NCBI RefSeq assembly: GCF_001854605.1
Contig: NZ_MKJU01000026.1
Location: forward strand, 124,001 to 188,000
Direction: 5' to 3'
Source of the DNA: Pseudoalteromonas amylolytica
Lineage (GTDB): Bacteria > Pseudomonadota > Gammaproteobacteria > Enterobacterales > Alteromonadaceae
Length of the DNA: 64,000 nt
In this document: positions 1 through 8,476 of the stretch, piece after piece
How the letters are laid out: the number at the start of each line of letters is the position of its first letter
How positions within the stretch are numbered: the stretch's first letter is position 1
Position numbers and translations under genes: made by a program
The notes under the pieces: model-generated
What the model was told of the DNA's origin: nothing
What the model saw: the letters and a program-made list of their open reading frames with translations, nothing else
The model's database searches: none

Positions 1-897
1 TAGTGTTTCAAGCATGTCTTCTTTCGCTTTTTGCTCGAAAGCGCTTAGCTCGCCGTAAGATAGGATTTCTTCAACACCGTTCTTACCAAGACGTACTGGG
101 TGCGCGAAGTAAGGAGCGTCACCATTTTCAACCGCAACATAAGCGTAATCTACAACGTTGCTCTCGCCTTGTAAGCCTTTTACAAGTGAGAAACAAAAAC
201 GTGCAGCTGCAGCGCCCATTGAAAGCGTCGCAGAACCGCCACCCGCTTTAGCGTTAACTACTTCAGTACCTGCATTTTGGATACGTGGCGTTAGTGCAGC
301 AACTTCTTCATCAGTGAAGGTTACACCTTCAACCTGAGAAAGGAGAGGTAGGATAGTTGTACCTGAGTGACCACCGATAACTGGCACTTTTACTTCAGAT
401 ACGTCAACACCTTTAAGCTCAGCAACAAATGCTTCTGAACGGATAACGTCAAGTGTCGTTACACCGAATACGCGTGAAGCATCATAAGTACCCGCTTTTT
501 TGAATACTTCAGCAACGATTGGAACCGTGCCGTTAACTGGGTTTGTAATAACACCAACGAGTGCTTTAGGACAGTTTTTAACAATACCTTCAGCCAAAGT
601 CTTGATGATACCTGCGTTTACGTTGAACAAGTCCGCACGGTCCATACCTGGCTTACGAGGCATACCCGCTGGGATAAGTACGATATCAGCGTCAACTAAC
701 GCAGCGTCTAAATCATCAGCACCAAAACCTGCAACTTTTACTGCAGTTGGAATGTGAGAAAGGTCAACCGCTACACCAGGAACAACTGGTGCAACATCGT
801 ATAGTGCTAGCTCAGAGCCTGCAGGCAAGCCATTTTTTAGTAAAAGCGATAAAGCTTGACCGATACCGCCAGCGGCACCTAATACAGCAACTTTCAT
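1..897 (-). CDS. mdh: Malate dehydrogenase (C-terminus cut by window edge)
   Basis: NAD-dependent malate dehydrogenase of the TCA cycle, oxidising malate to oxaloacetate in the cytoplasm. The reading frame is open from the ATG at 897 to the window edge, giving 299 codons. The E. coli enzyme is 312 residues, so only about a dozen C-terminal residues are missing. The N-terminus [20 protein letters not shown] carries the glycine-rich NAD-binding loop. The substrate-binding [12 protein letters not shown] segment, the ITNPVN segment and the catalytic-His region ([17 protein letters not shown]) all follow in order. It is divergent from argR, an arrangement also known from E. coli and other gammaproteobacteria. 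No anomaly was seen. Confidence 0.97.
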   Translation of the reverse strand, partial: MKVAVLGAAGGIGQALSLLLKNGLPAGSELALYDVAPVVPGVAVDLSHIPTAVKVAGFGADDLDAALVDADIVLIPAGMPRKPGMDRADLFNVNAGIIKTLAEGIVKNCPKALVGVITNPVNGTVPIVAEVFKKAGTYDASRVFGVTTLDVIRSEAFVAELKGVDVSEVKVPVIGGHSGTTILPLLSQVEGVTFTDEEVAALTPRIQNAGTEVVNAKAGGGSATLSMGAAAARFCFSLVKGLQGESNVVDYAYVAVENGDAPYFAHPVRLGKNGVEEILSYGELSAFEQKAKEDMLETL

Positions 898-1151
898 GTG
901 AATTCTCCATAATTTGAAGGTGGAATTAAATGAGCTGTAAAGATAATGAAAAGCGCCGCTAAAGACAAATTAATCCGAGTTATTTTCATGATTTTTTCGA
1001 CTATAGTTGTAAAGCTTTTGGCACTTTGCCCTTTACGCATCGTTGTATACAATCTCAACAATGCCATCAAAGCATATTTCATTGTGAAAATTTGGGTAAC
1101 ACTGCAGTTTTGTGTAAAATCCCAAGACCGCTTTAGAAGAAATGAAACATT

Positions 1152-1619
1152 ATGCAACCACAAGAAAAGCAAGAAGCCTTGATTAAAGCCTTTAAGGCTC
1201 TATTAAAAGAAGAAAACTTCGGTTCCCAAGGCGAGATTGTCGACGCCTTAAAAGATCAAGGCTTTGATAATGTTAGCCAAAGTAAAGTATCTCGTATGCT
1301 GAGCAAATTTGGTGCGGTGCGCACACGCAATGCTAAACAAGAAATGGTTTACTGTTTGCCCGCTGAAATGGGCGTTCCAACCGCGAAAAGCCCTTTACGT
1401 CAATTAGTTATTGATATCATGCATAATGAAATGATGATCATCATTCGCACCAGTCCGGGTGCTGCACAGCTAATCGCACGACTACTTGACTCTTTAGGCA
1501 CAGCAGATGGCGTGCTGGGCACCATAGCCGGTGATGATACGATTTTTATCGCTCCGGCCAAAATATCTGAAATAGATGAAACGCTAGACCGTGTAAAAAC
1601 GCTTTTTGATAACGTTTAG
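1152..1619 (+). CDS. argR: Arginine repressor ArgR
   Basis: Hexameric arginine-dependent transcriptional repressor of arginine biosynthesis, which also assists XerCD recombination in E. coli. The 155-residue length is normal for the family. The N-terminal winged helix (about residues 1-75) includes the [20 protein letters not shown] recognition region. The C-terminal oligomerisation and arginine-binding domain contains the [16 protein letters not shown] and [10 protein letters not shown] motifs typical of ArgR. It is divergent from mdh. A clear ARG box was not found in the 254-bp gap, so autoregulation could not be confirmed by eye. A strong bidirectional hairpin follows the stop codon. Confidence 0.96.
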   Translation: MQPQEKQEALIKAFKALLKEENFGSQGEIVDALKDQGFDNVSQSKVSRMLSKFGAVRTRNAKQEMVYCLPAEMGVPTAKSPLRQLVIDIMHNEMMIIIRTSPGAAQLIARLLDSLGTADGVLGTIAGDDTIFIAPAKISEIDETLDRVKTLFDNV

Positions 1620-1628
1620 TCACCATAG

Positions 1629-1653
1629 AAAAGCTGTGATTATCACAGCTTTT
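1629..1653. terminator. Bidirectional terminator between argR and the DyP-family gene
   Basis: Perfect inverted repeat AAAAGCTGTGA / TCACAGCTTTT with a 3-nt loop. A-runs and T-runs on the two sides let it serve both converging genes; the DyP-family stop codon lies inside its left-going side. Confidence 0.85.
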
Positions 1654-2569
1654 ACTGTTCACAAAGCTTAGCCATATCAGTCAAAAATTGAATAGACGGC
1701 GCAAAAAAAGCCGCCCCCATATCCGCTTGGCTGTAATCCAATAATGGATCATAACACTGCGGATTGCCTAGCCTAGACGTTAAAATTTGCTCAAACCCAT
1801 TCCCATTGCCTGAGCAACTGAGCCATAAACTCCCCTGCTCAAACACATCACCAAACGGCATACTTTGGTCAAGTACCAACGCCAGTCCATTATCATCTTT
1901 GAGCTCAGTTAAGGTTGCATGACTATCTGGCTGTTTAGGCTCCAGCAGGGTATTATCAAGGCGTGTACGCCCCATTAACTGCTCTTGTTCATCAAGTGGT
2001 AGGCGTTGCCAAGCATCGATGTCAAACTTCACGCGCATAACGTGCACATAACAGCCCTGATCATCGCGACTGTGCGGGTTATTAACCAACGCCACTTGAC
2101 GCTTAAAGCGACCGTGTGGTGCATTGCCACCGTACACAAAACCATTGAAGTCTCTGCCATCTAAAAAACGAAAACCTCTGACATGTGCCACCAGCTCGAC
2201 ACTGGGTGCCAACATGTGCAGTACACTTTGTGCAAAAAGGTGGTTTACATCTTCTCGGTCTGAACGGATCACGTAAAGTAAATCAAATGGTTGAGAATGA
2301 ACTACATGTTCTGAGCTACTCACATTTGGAAAGCTCTTCAACTGTTCAGGAATGAACTCAGGATAAATATGTGGCCAGTACTGCGCCCCTATCGCAACAA
2401 AGCTCGATACCATAGATTCAGAGAATCTGTCACTTAATTCATTTTGTAACCGTTCGCAGTTAGCCAGCGCAGCACGGACGACCTCATCTTGGCCTTCCAG
2501 TACATTAAAAAATAAATGCAGCCCATGTAGGTTTGCCTCAGCACAGACCCCTGATTGTGCTTGCGCCAT
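1652..2569 (-). CDS. DyP-type peroxidase family protein with altered active site
   Basis: This 305-residue protein aligns along its whole length with YfeX-type (class B) dye-decolourising heme peroxidases. The N-terminus matches (QSGV...), the GFRFLDGRDFNGF segment is present, EQEQLMGRTR corresponds to the conserved QE.(I/M)GR region, and FFAPS lies near the C-terminus. The proximal heme histidine has a counterpart at His217 (PDSHATL). The signature GFVDG is GFVYG here, so the distal catalytic Asp is Tyr146. The distal Arg of the (V)RQSLPYG segment is Asp234 (LDQSMPFG). Both residues normally needed for peroxide activation are therefore missing. The gene lies 25 bp downstream of fbpC on the same strand and is probably cotranscribed with the iron transporter, which suggests a heme- or iron-linked role rather than ordinary peroxidase chemistry. 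The family call is firm; the function is inferred. Confidence 0.85.
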   Translation of the reverse strand: MAQAQSGVCAEANLHGLHLFFNVLEGQDEVVRAALANCERLQNELSDRFSESMVSSFVAIGAQYWPHIYPEFIPEQLKSFPNVSSSEHVVHSQPFDLLYVIRSDREDVNHLFAQSVLHMLAPSVELVAHVRGFRFLDGRDFNGFVYGGNAPHGRFKRQVALVNNPHSRDDQGCYVHVMRVKFDIDAWQRLPLDEQEQLMGRTRLDNTLLEPKQPDSHATLTELKDDNGLALVLDQSMPFGDVFEQGSLWLSCSGNGNGFEQILTSRLGNPQCYDPLLDYSQADMGAAFFAPSIQFLTDMAKLCEQ

Positions 2570-2594
2570 GCCTTTTCCTTTTGTTCATCTAGTG

Positions 2595-3626
2595 TTAAGA
2601 AAAGAAATTTACCGCATGTGCTTTAATTTTTAAAGAGACAGGTTGATTTGTATCTAATAATTGCTCTGCGGGTGCCGGAACTTCGAGTTGTTGTTCAGCT
2701 ACCTTTATATGATAGACGTATTCTGTACCAATGAATCGTTGTTGTAGTATTTCTACATGTCCGTCAGGTGCATTCACCAATTCAATATGCTGCGGACGAA
2801 CATAAATTTGCCCATACCGTTCAGATTCTGGCAGTGTGATGGATGAGCTGACCTCACCAAATTTGGTCGCAACACTGCGGCCATTATAGCGCGTTGCATC
2901 TAGATAAATACCACGGCCCAAAAACTCGGCAACAGATTTTGTTTTTGGCTTTTGAAACAGTGCCTTAGCACTATCCAATTGCGCAATTTTACCTTCATGC
3001 ATGATGGCGAGTTTGTCTGCAAAGGCAAAAGCTTCATCCTTTGAGTGGCTCACAAAAATCGCTGAAACTTGTTGGTCTTTGATAATACTGCGAATGTCAC
3101 TAATTAACTGAAAACGTACTTGCGTATCAATGTTTGAAAACGGCTCATCCAGTAACAATAAATTGGGTCGATACGCGAGCGCTCTGGCAATAGCCACCCG
3201 TTGCTGCTGACCTCCTGATAGCTCGTGTGGGTAGCGCTTTTCTAGTCCCTCTAAGCGCACCAACTCCATCATTTGCGCCACGCGACTGCTGCGCTCAGAC
3301 CGGCTTAGTTTAGATAAACCAAACGCCACATTCTGCGCCACAGTGAGGTGGGGGAAAAGCGCATAATCTTGAAACATCATGCCAATATTTCGGTGTTGAG
3401 GCGCAACGAACAGTTGCTTGTTGCTCATACACTGGCCATGAATAGAGATACGCCCCTGTTGTGGTCTGATCAGCCCCGCAATTGCTTTTAATGTGGTGGT
3501 TTTTCCACATCCGCTTGCACCGAGCAAACACACAATTTCATTGTGCTCTACTGTCAAATCTAACTGAGAAATCACAGCCTGCTGCTGATACTGATAGGAT
3601 ACCTTTTCTAATACAAGACTACTCAT
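2595..3626 (-). CDS. fbpC: Iron(III) ABC transporter, ATP-binding protein
   Basis: ATPase of a ferric iron importer at the inner face of the cytoplasmic membrane. The 343-residue protein has Walker A GASGCGKTT at about residues 36-44, a Q-loop (MMFQDYALFPHLTV), the ABC signature LSGGQQQRVAIARAL near 137 and Walker B LLLLDEPFSNID, followed by the H-loop (FVSHSKDEAFA). A C-terminal regulatory OB-type (TOBE-like) region follows, as in FbpC, PotA and MalK. Its ATG overlaps the fbpB stop in an ATGA, indicating translational coupling. The substrate is assigned from the FbpA partner and a Fur-box-like site upstream of the operon. An alternative substrate such as thiamine or putrescine is less likely. 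Confidence 0.9.
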   Translation of the reverse strand: MSSLVLEKVSYQYQQQAVISQLDLTVEHNEIVCLLGASGCGKTTTLKAIAGLIRPQQGRISIHGQCMSNKQLFVAPQHRNIGMMFQDYALFPHLTVAQNVAFGLSKLSRSERSSRVAQMMELVRLEGLEKRYPHELSGGQQQRVAIARALAYRPNLLLLDEPFSNIDTQVRFQLISDIRSIIKDQQVSAIFVSHSKDEAFAFADKLAIMHEGKIAQLDSAKALFQKPKTKSVAEFLGRGIYLDATRYNGRSVATKFGEVSSSITLPESERYGQIYVRPQHIELVNAPDGHVEILQQRFIGTEYVYHIKVAEQQLEVPAPAEQLLDTNQPVSLKIKAHAVNFFS

Positions 3627-5239
3627 GAGCTGTGTTGTTCCATTGAACGATTAACGATATACAGCGGTACCAAACCCACTAATACAATAAATAACGCTGA
3701 GATTGAGGCCAATTCTAACTGCTCATCACTGACGTATTGAAACACATGTGTGGCGAGCGTTTCGTAGTTAAATGGTCGCAATAGTAAAGCTGCGGGTAGT
3801 TCCTTCATACACTCGATAAAAACCAATAATGCCGCGGTAAGAATGCCTCTGCGCAATAACGGAAAGTGCACCAAACTCAAAGTTTGTAGCAAATTCTTAC
3901 CCATGCTTTGGCTTGCCATATCAAGTGATGGACTGATCCGTACATAACTAGACTCAACCGCACCGTGTGCAATGGCGTAAAAGCGTACAATATATGCAAA
4001 AACCATCGCAAATATACTACCACTGAGCAATAAACCGGGTTCAAAATCAGTGTTGGCAAACCACTGATTCAATTTATTATCTAGTAGCGTCAGCGGCAGT
4101 AATACGGCAATGGCAAGCACCGTCCCCGGTAGCGCATAACCCGTACTTGCAAACCTGCCTGGCACACTCTTACTGGCATTGCTTCCTATGCGCTGATAAA
4201 ACACCACCAGCAGACTTAGTAATACCGCTACAACACTGACCCAAATCGCAATTTGCAAACTCTGCCAAGCATAAACGAAAAATTCACTACTCCATGCTTG
4301 TTCAAAGTAATCAATGGCATAACCAACTAAAATGGTAACAGGCAGAACAAACGCGATAAGCAAGATAACTGTACAATATGCAGTCGCTAGCCAAGCTCGC
4401 TTACCACTGAGGCGATACAATGCTTGTTCATTCATGCTCACTTGCCGCTCGTGAACGGTATTGTTTTTTCTGCTAAAACGCTCCAGTAATAAAGACACAA
4501 ACAAAAACAACAGCATGATCCCTGAAATTTTCGCAGCAGCCGTCAAAGAATAATACCCCAACCAAGTGTCATACACTGCCGTGGTTAAGGTGCTTACAGC
4601 AAAATAGTGAACGGTGGCAAAGTCAGCCATGGTTTCCATGCTGATCAATGCCAGTGCGGCTACAACAGCTCCACGAGCCAGCGGCAGGCTCACTTTGAAA
4701 AAGCTTTGCGTCGGATTAAGGCCCATCAACTGACTGGCCTGAACCAATTTAAATGATTGCTCACGAAGGGCGGTTTTGAAAATTAAGTACAGGTATGGAT
4801 AAAGTACCAACGCTATCATCACAATCGCGCCCGCTAAGGTGCGAATATCAAAAAACCAATAATCTGCGGGTGAGTGCCAACCAAACCAATTACGCAGCGC
4901 GACTTGCACGGGGCCTGCATAATCCAATAGGTCAGTGTAAATGTAAGCAATAATATACGTTGGCATTGCTAGGGGCAGCATCATTGCCCATTCAAAAAAG
5001 CGTCTGCCGGGGAACTGACAGTACGCAGCAAGCCATCCCAGAGGCAGTGCAATAATACAACTTAGTGTGATCACACCGAGAATAAGTAATACAGTATTAC
5101 TGATGTAATCCCATAAAACGGTATCCCAAAGGTGAGAAAACACCTCTGAGTCGCCTTGCAGTGATTCAAAAATTAAAAATGCCAATGGAGTCGATAAGCA
5201 CACGCCTATCGACCACGCTATGACTTGCCACCTAGACAA
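3623..5239 (-). CDS. fbpB: Iron(III) ABC transporter, fused two-domain permease
   Basis: Inner-membrane permease of the ferric iron importer. The 538-residue protein is a fused duplication of the binding-protein-dependent permease domain, with about twelve hydrophobic segments, as is normal for FbpB/SfuB. Two EAA-type loops that contact the ATPase can be seen. The first is around the segment SQLMGLNPTQSFFKVSLPLA and the second around SQSMGKNLLQTLSLVHFPLL. It starts 17 bp after fbpA and overlaps fbpC by 4 nt. A poorly conserved hydrophilic stretch (RFSRKNNTVHERQ) links the two halves. Confidence 0.92.
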   Translation of the reverse strand: MSRWQVIAWSIGVCLSTPLAFLIFESLQGDSEVFSHLWDTVLWDYISNTVLLILGVITLSCIIALPLGWLAAYCQFPGRRFFEWAMMLPLAMPTYIIAYIYTDLLDYAGPVQVALRNWFGWHSPADYWFFDIRTLAGAIVMIALVLYPYLYLIFKTALREQSFKLVQASQLMGLNPTQSFFKVSLPLARGAVVAALALISMETMADFATVHYFAVSTLTTAVYDTWLGYYSLTAAAKISGIMLLFLFVSLLLERFSRKNNTVHERQVSMNEQALYRLSGKRAWLATAYCTVILLIAFVLPVTILVGYAIDYFEQAWSSEFFVYAWQSLQIAIWVSVVAVLLSLLVVFYQRIGSNASKSVPGRFASTGYALPGTVLAIAVLLPLTLLDNKLNQWFANTDFEPGLLLSGSIFAMVFAYIVRFYAIAHGAVESSYVRISPSLDMASQSMGKNLLQTLSLVHFPLLRRGILTAALLVFIECMKELPAALLLRPFNYETLATHVFQYVSDEQLELASISALFIVLVGLVPLYIVNRSMEQHSS

Positions 5240-5256
5240 ACATCAACCTCCGAGTG

Positions 5257-6261
5257 TTATAGATCGAACTTAACTTCATCAATCAGTCTAAGTGCTACTG
5301 GGCGATATTTAGCGATCTCGGATAGTGCCAATGCGTCTTCTTTGAATGTACCCCATGATTCAACTAGCGGTGATAACTTAACGCCCGGTTTTACTGGGTA
5401 TTCCATGTTAACCGACGCGTACATGCTTTGTGCTTCATCAGCGCTCATAAACTCAATTAGTTTTAGAGCATTTGCTGAGTTTTTAGCATATTTGGTCATC
5501 ACTACGCCTGACACATTCAGGTGTGAACCTCGATTCTCTTGGTTTGGGAAGTTGATAAATACAGACTCCGCCCATGCCTTTTGTTTCTCGTCTGTCAGCA
5601 TTTTTCCAAAGTAGTAACTATTACCCAGCGCTAAATCACACAACCCTTCTTTTACCGCTTTGACTTGCGCTCTATCGTTACCTTGTGGCTTACGCGCTAA
5701 ATTAGCCTTGACATCTAACAACCATTGCTTAGTGTAAGCTTCACCGTGGTGCGCTACCATAGAAGCAACTAAGCCTAAGTTGTATGGATGTTTGCCTGAG
5801 CGAGTACAGATTTTTCCGCGATATTTAGGATCTGCTAATGACTCATAAGTTAGCCCCTTTAGCTCTCCTAAACGCTCTTTTGATGAGTACACATTACGTA
5901 CACGTTTAGTCAATGCCACCCAATCACCTTGTGGGTCTCGAAATGCCGCTGGGATATTGTCAGTAACTAAATCGCTTTTTATCGACTGTGTCAGCTCAAG
6001 CTCTTCTAATTGGATCAAGGCACTAAAGTTCGACGTTAAAACTAGGTCGGCTCGACTATGTTTACCCTCGCGTTTTACACGCTCAATTAACCCTTTTTTC
6101 GCAAAAACCACATTGGTTTTAATACCCGTTTGTGCCGTGAACTTATCTAAAATTGGTTGAATTAGAAAAGGTTGACGAAAAGAGTAAATATTTACTTCTT
6201 CATCAGCCATAACTGGCGTACATACTAACGTGGTAAAAAGAACAGCGAGCAGTCGCTTCAT
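5257..6261 (-). CDS. fbpA: Periplasmic iron(III)-binding protein
   Basis: Periplasmic ferric-iron-binding protein that delivers iron to FbpB/FbpC. The start is set at the ATG at 6261, because GGAG lies 7 nt upstream; the longer frame would start at a TTG two codons earlier. This gives 334 residues. A typical signal peptide (MKRLLAVLFTTLVCTPVMA) is followed by the mature start DEEVNIYSFRQ. The paired tyrosines that coordinate iron in FbpA proteins are seen in GNSYYFGKML, and the hinge-region motif LARKPQGNDRAQV is typical. It is the first gene of fbpABC and the DyP-family gene. A Fur-box-like sequence lies immediately upstream. Confidence 0.93.
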   Translation of the reverse strand: MKRLLAVLFTTLVCTPVMADEEVNIYSFRQPFLIQPILDKFTAQTGIKTNVVFAKKGLIERVKREGKHSRADLVLTSNFSALIQLEELELTQSIKSDLVTDNIPAAFRDPQGDWVALTKRVRNVYSSKERLGELKGLTYESLADPKYRGKICTRSGKHPYNLGLVASMVAHHGEAYTKQWLLDVKANLARKPQGNDRAQVKAVKEGLCDLALGNSYYFGKMLTDEKQKAWAESVFINFPNQENRGSHLNVSGVVMTKYAKNSANALKLIEFMSADEAQSMYASVNMEYPVKPGVKLSPLVESWGTFKEDALALSEIAKYRPVALRLIDEVKFDL

Positions 6262-6274
6262 AATCAAGCTCCAA

Positions 6275-6293
6275 TATAATGTTTATTCTTATT
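6275..6293. promoter_or_regulatory. Candidate Fur box upstream of fbpA
   Basis: TATAATGTTTATTCTTATT matches the 19-bp Fur consensus (GATAATGATAATCATTATC) at 13 of 19 positions by eye. It sits about 15-30 bp upstream of the fbpA ATG, where Fur-Fe2+ would block expression of an iron-uptake operon. The site is inferred from similarity and context only. Confidence 0.55.
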
Positions 6294-6389
6294 CAGGCAA
6301 TTTTAACCTGTATCTGGGTATTGTACACCCGTTCGACCTGACTATTCACCTGCATCTCGGTGAACGGTTGCGCCAGATTGGAATTTACG

Positions 6390-6407
6390 TGTGAGAAATA
6401 TCTCACT
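6390..6407. promoter_or_regulatory. GacA/UvrY-type response regulator box upstream of the CsrB-like RNA
   Basis: TGTGAGAAATATCTCACT is an 18-bp inverted repeat that closely follows the known GacA/UvrY consensus TGTAAGNNNNNNCTTACA. It lies about 165-175 bp upstream of the predicted RNA start. Distal UvrY/GacA boxes at similar distances are known for csrB and rsmZ genes. It links the RNA to a BarA/UvrY-type signalling pathway. Confidence 0.75.
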
Positions 6408-6553
6408 AAGCACTAAGCGATCATGGAAGAGGCTGCTGTTTATATCACCGAAATAACGATAAACCACTGAATTAAAATGACTTTTTATTCTATACTCGTA
6501 TCTGAGATAAATTTTATTGCTAATAGCTCCCTAGAGCACACTCCAGAATTGCT

Positions 6554-6559
6554 TATACT
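6554..6559 (+). promoter_or_regulatory. -10 element of the CsrB-like RNA promoter
   Basis: TATACT, with no good -35 hexamer at 17 bp, as expected for an activator-dependent promoter. It predicts a transcript start near 6566, a few bases before the first GGA motif. Another TATACT at 6491-6496 is a possible alternative. Confidence 0.5.
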
Positions 6560-6565
6560 TAGTAA

Positions 6566-7046
6566 CAAGTTCAGGAGAACATCGGTTTATTAGCAAGCTG
6601 ATTACTCGGGTCGGATGCCCAGCTTACTAGGATGGTAAGTGTAATGGAAGAAGCATAATGGATGCATGCGGTGTCGAGTTAGAGTGAACAGGAAGTTCCT
6701 ATCGTTGCAATGATGCAAAAAGGACACGCTACAGGAGTGGCGTTGAGGGTATCTCTCAAGTGGAAATTGGAAATCCGAGGATTAGATAAACAGGATTAGA
6801 GCCGTTGGCTCATAACAGGGACTCAAAAGGACGTTGGCTAAGGACATACAGCAGGAAGCTGTTATCAATGGAAGGAGCGCATGGAGCACAAGGAAGATGA
6901 GGACATTAGCAGGAAGCTAGATTTCGCAGAAACATAACGCCAAGCGAAACCAAGGAACTGGACGAAATTAGGAGTTGAAAATTTCAACATAGCAGGACGC
7001 TATAAAAGATTCCGTCAGCGCGACTCATTGAGTCGCGCTTCTTTGT
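6566..7046 (+). ncRNA. csrB: CsrB-family CsrA-sequestering regulatory RNA
   Basis: A stretch of about 480 nt without a credible ORF holds roughly 26 GGA trinucleotides, mostly as AGGA, where about 7 would be expected by chance. Many sit in loops of small perfect hairpins, the form in which CsrA/RsmA binds RNA. Examples are CTTAC-TAGGATG-GTAAG at 6623-6639, GAAC-AGGAA-GTTC at 6686-6698, ACAGC-AGGAA-GCTGT at 6848-6862, TAGC-AGGAA-GCTA at 6907-6919 and ATAGC-AGGAC-GCTAT at 6989-7003. A GacA/UvrY box lies upstream and a strong intrinsic terminator ends the RNA. By family knowledge such RNAs titrate CsrA and so control carbon flux, motility and biofilm. The exact 5' end is inferred. Confidence 0.9.
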
Positions 7047-7047
7047 T
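7017..7047 (+). terminator. Intrinsic terminator of the CsrB-like RNA
   Basis: Ten-base-pair GC-rich stem AGCGCGACTC / GAGTCGCGCT with a 3-nt ATT loop, followed by TTCTTTGTTT. Confidence 0.9.
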
Positions 7048-7164
7048 TCTGACGCATACTAAGTTAGCTTTAAGTTACCGTTTTGCTCATTACCAGACAC
7101 TTTTTCGCTTTGGGTATACCGCCCAAGTCAAAAATACTCGCTCTAAATCTCGCAACCGAGTTTG

Positions 7165-7833
7165 TTAGCCCTTTTGACGCTTCCCCTTTAAATAAGCATC
7201 TCTGAAGTCTATAAAATGCTCAGTGAGCAAAGTCGCGGCCTCTACTTCACCGTTTTGTTCTAGTACCACACACGCAACTTCTGCTGTGCCAAGCTGGTGT
7301 GCATGCGGCGCTACGCGTAATTTATAATCAGATAGTGACTGCGGGGACACAGATAGCACCGGCATGTTGTCTAAATAGGGGCTTTTGCGAAACATTTTTT
7401 TCGCTTCTCGCCATGTGCCATCCAAAAAAATATACAGGGGTATTTTGTTGTCTTCTCGTATCACATGCTCAATGACACGTTGCGGCTCCACATTTTCGGC
7501 AGGAAACACCACGATAGGCTGATACCGAACATCATTTAGCAACGCTAACAGTGCAGGGTCGGGTTCTGTTCTGTCCCATCTAAAAGCATGATTATCAGGA
7601 ATAACATCCGCGATTAGCCGACCTGTATTTGATGGCTTGAAACTCTCGTTATGATACATTAACAGGCACACTGCACTGTTGCAGTTGTGTGCAACTCGAA
7701 TACCGCTACAGATGCACAAGCTTTGTGCTAACAAGCAGGTTTCACAACGACTTAGTTTTGAACCTCTGGCTTTATATTCGCGTTTAGCCGCGGCTATTTG
7801 CTGTTGGCGTAGAGCCAATACAGAATTGTTCAC
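7165..7833 (-). CDS. DTW-domain tRNA-uridine aminocarboxypropyltransferase (TapT-like)
   Basis: Family of SAM-dependent 3-amino-3-carboxypropyl transferases that modify uridine in tRNA; E. coli TapT (YfiP) makes acp3U47. The 222-residue protein has the N-terminal cysteine cluster CETCLLAQSLCIC (zinc-knuckle-like) and the defining DxTW motif in FLDGTWREAKKMFRKSPYL. The start is a GTG with GAGGG 6-7 nt upstream; no ATG fits better. It converges on the CsrB-like RNA from the right and is divergent from a GNAT gene. The family assignment is firm; the exact tRNA position is inferred from E. coli. Confidence 0.85.
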   Translation of the reverse strand: MNNSVLALRQQQIAAAKREYKARGSKLSRCETCLLAQSLCICSGIRVAHNCNSAVCLLMYHNESFKPSNTGRLIADVIPDNHAFRWDRTEPDPALLALLNDVRYQPIVVFPAENVEPQRVIEHVIREDNKIPLYIFLDGTWREAKKMFRKSPYLDNMPVLSVSPQSLSDYKLRVAPHAHQLGTAEVACVVLEQNGEVEAATLLTEHFIDFRDAYLKGKRQKG

Positions 7834-7902
7834 TGAACACCCTCATATAAATTGGGCGCGTATTGTAATCAAATTCACACATAAAAGCAGTAAGGAGATA
7901 AG

Positions 7903-8442
7903 ATGAATATTACCAACTCAGCACGCCTGAGCTACCGACTCATGGATGAACATGACGCACCGTTGTTATTTGAACTCGACCAAGACCCTGCTGTAATGAA
8001 ATATATAAATGGTGGCATCCCCAACTCCATGGAAGACATTGAGAATATCTTCATTCCTCGGTTAAATGCTTTTAGTAACCCCTCACAAGGCTGGGGGCTT
8101 TGGCAAGTAAACGTGCTTGATACACAGCAATTTATCGGCTGGGTATTAGTGCGCCCCATGGGATTTTTTAACGGCGAACGAGATGACAGCGACCTTGAGC
8201 TGGGCTGGCGCTTCAAGCAATGTACATGGGGCAAAGGCTACGCCACAGAAGCAGCTTCACATATTGCTCAGGTACTCAGTGCTAATCCAGCCACTGTGTC
8301 ATTCTCTGCTACGGCACTTGCAGATAACCTAGCCTCAATTAACATAATGAAAAAGCTCGGCATGTCTTTTGTTAAAGAGTATATCCACCGCGATCCCCTC
8401 GGTGATATGGAAGCCGTGTTATATCGGAAAAACTTAGGCTAA
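7903..8442 (+). CDS. GNAT family N-acetyltransferase (RimJ/RimL type)
   Basis: 179-residue acetyltransferase of the RimJ/RimL-like GNAT class. The start region SARLSYRLMDEHDAPLLFEL matches these enzymes. An ELGWRFKQCTWGKGYATEAA segment carries the acetyl-CoA binding loop, and the C-terminal ALADNLASINIMKKLGM segment follows. The substrate could be a protein N-terminus, an amino acid or a small molecule and cannot be told from sequence. The start has an AAGGAG site 5 nt upstream. It is followed by the DUF2750 gene on the same strand. Confidence 0.85.
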   Translation: MNITNSARLSYRLMDEHDAPLLFELDQDPAVMKYINGGIPNSMEDIENIFIPRLNAFSNPSQGWGLWQVNVLDTQQFIGWVLVRPMGFFNGERDDSDLELGWRFKQCTWGKGYATEAASHIAQVLSANPATVSFSATALADNLASINIMKKLGMSFVKEYIHRDPLGDMEAVLYRKNLG

Positions 8443-8476
8443 GATTTATGTAGTCCCCGTCGGCTGCTTACACATC

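Noticed and set aside
6566-7046. Short ORFs within the CsrB-like region
   Set aside because: No frame is long or has a protein-like composition, and the GGA hairpin pattern explains the sequence better.
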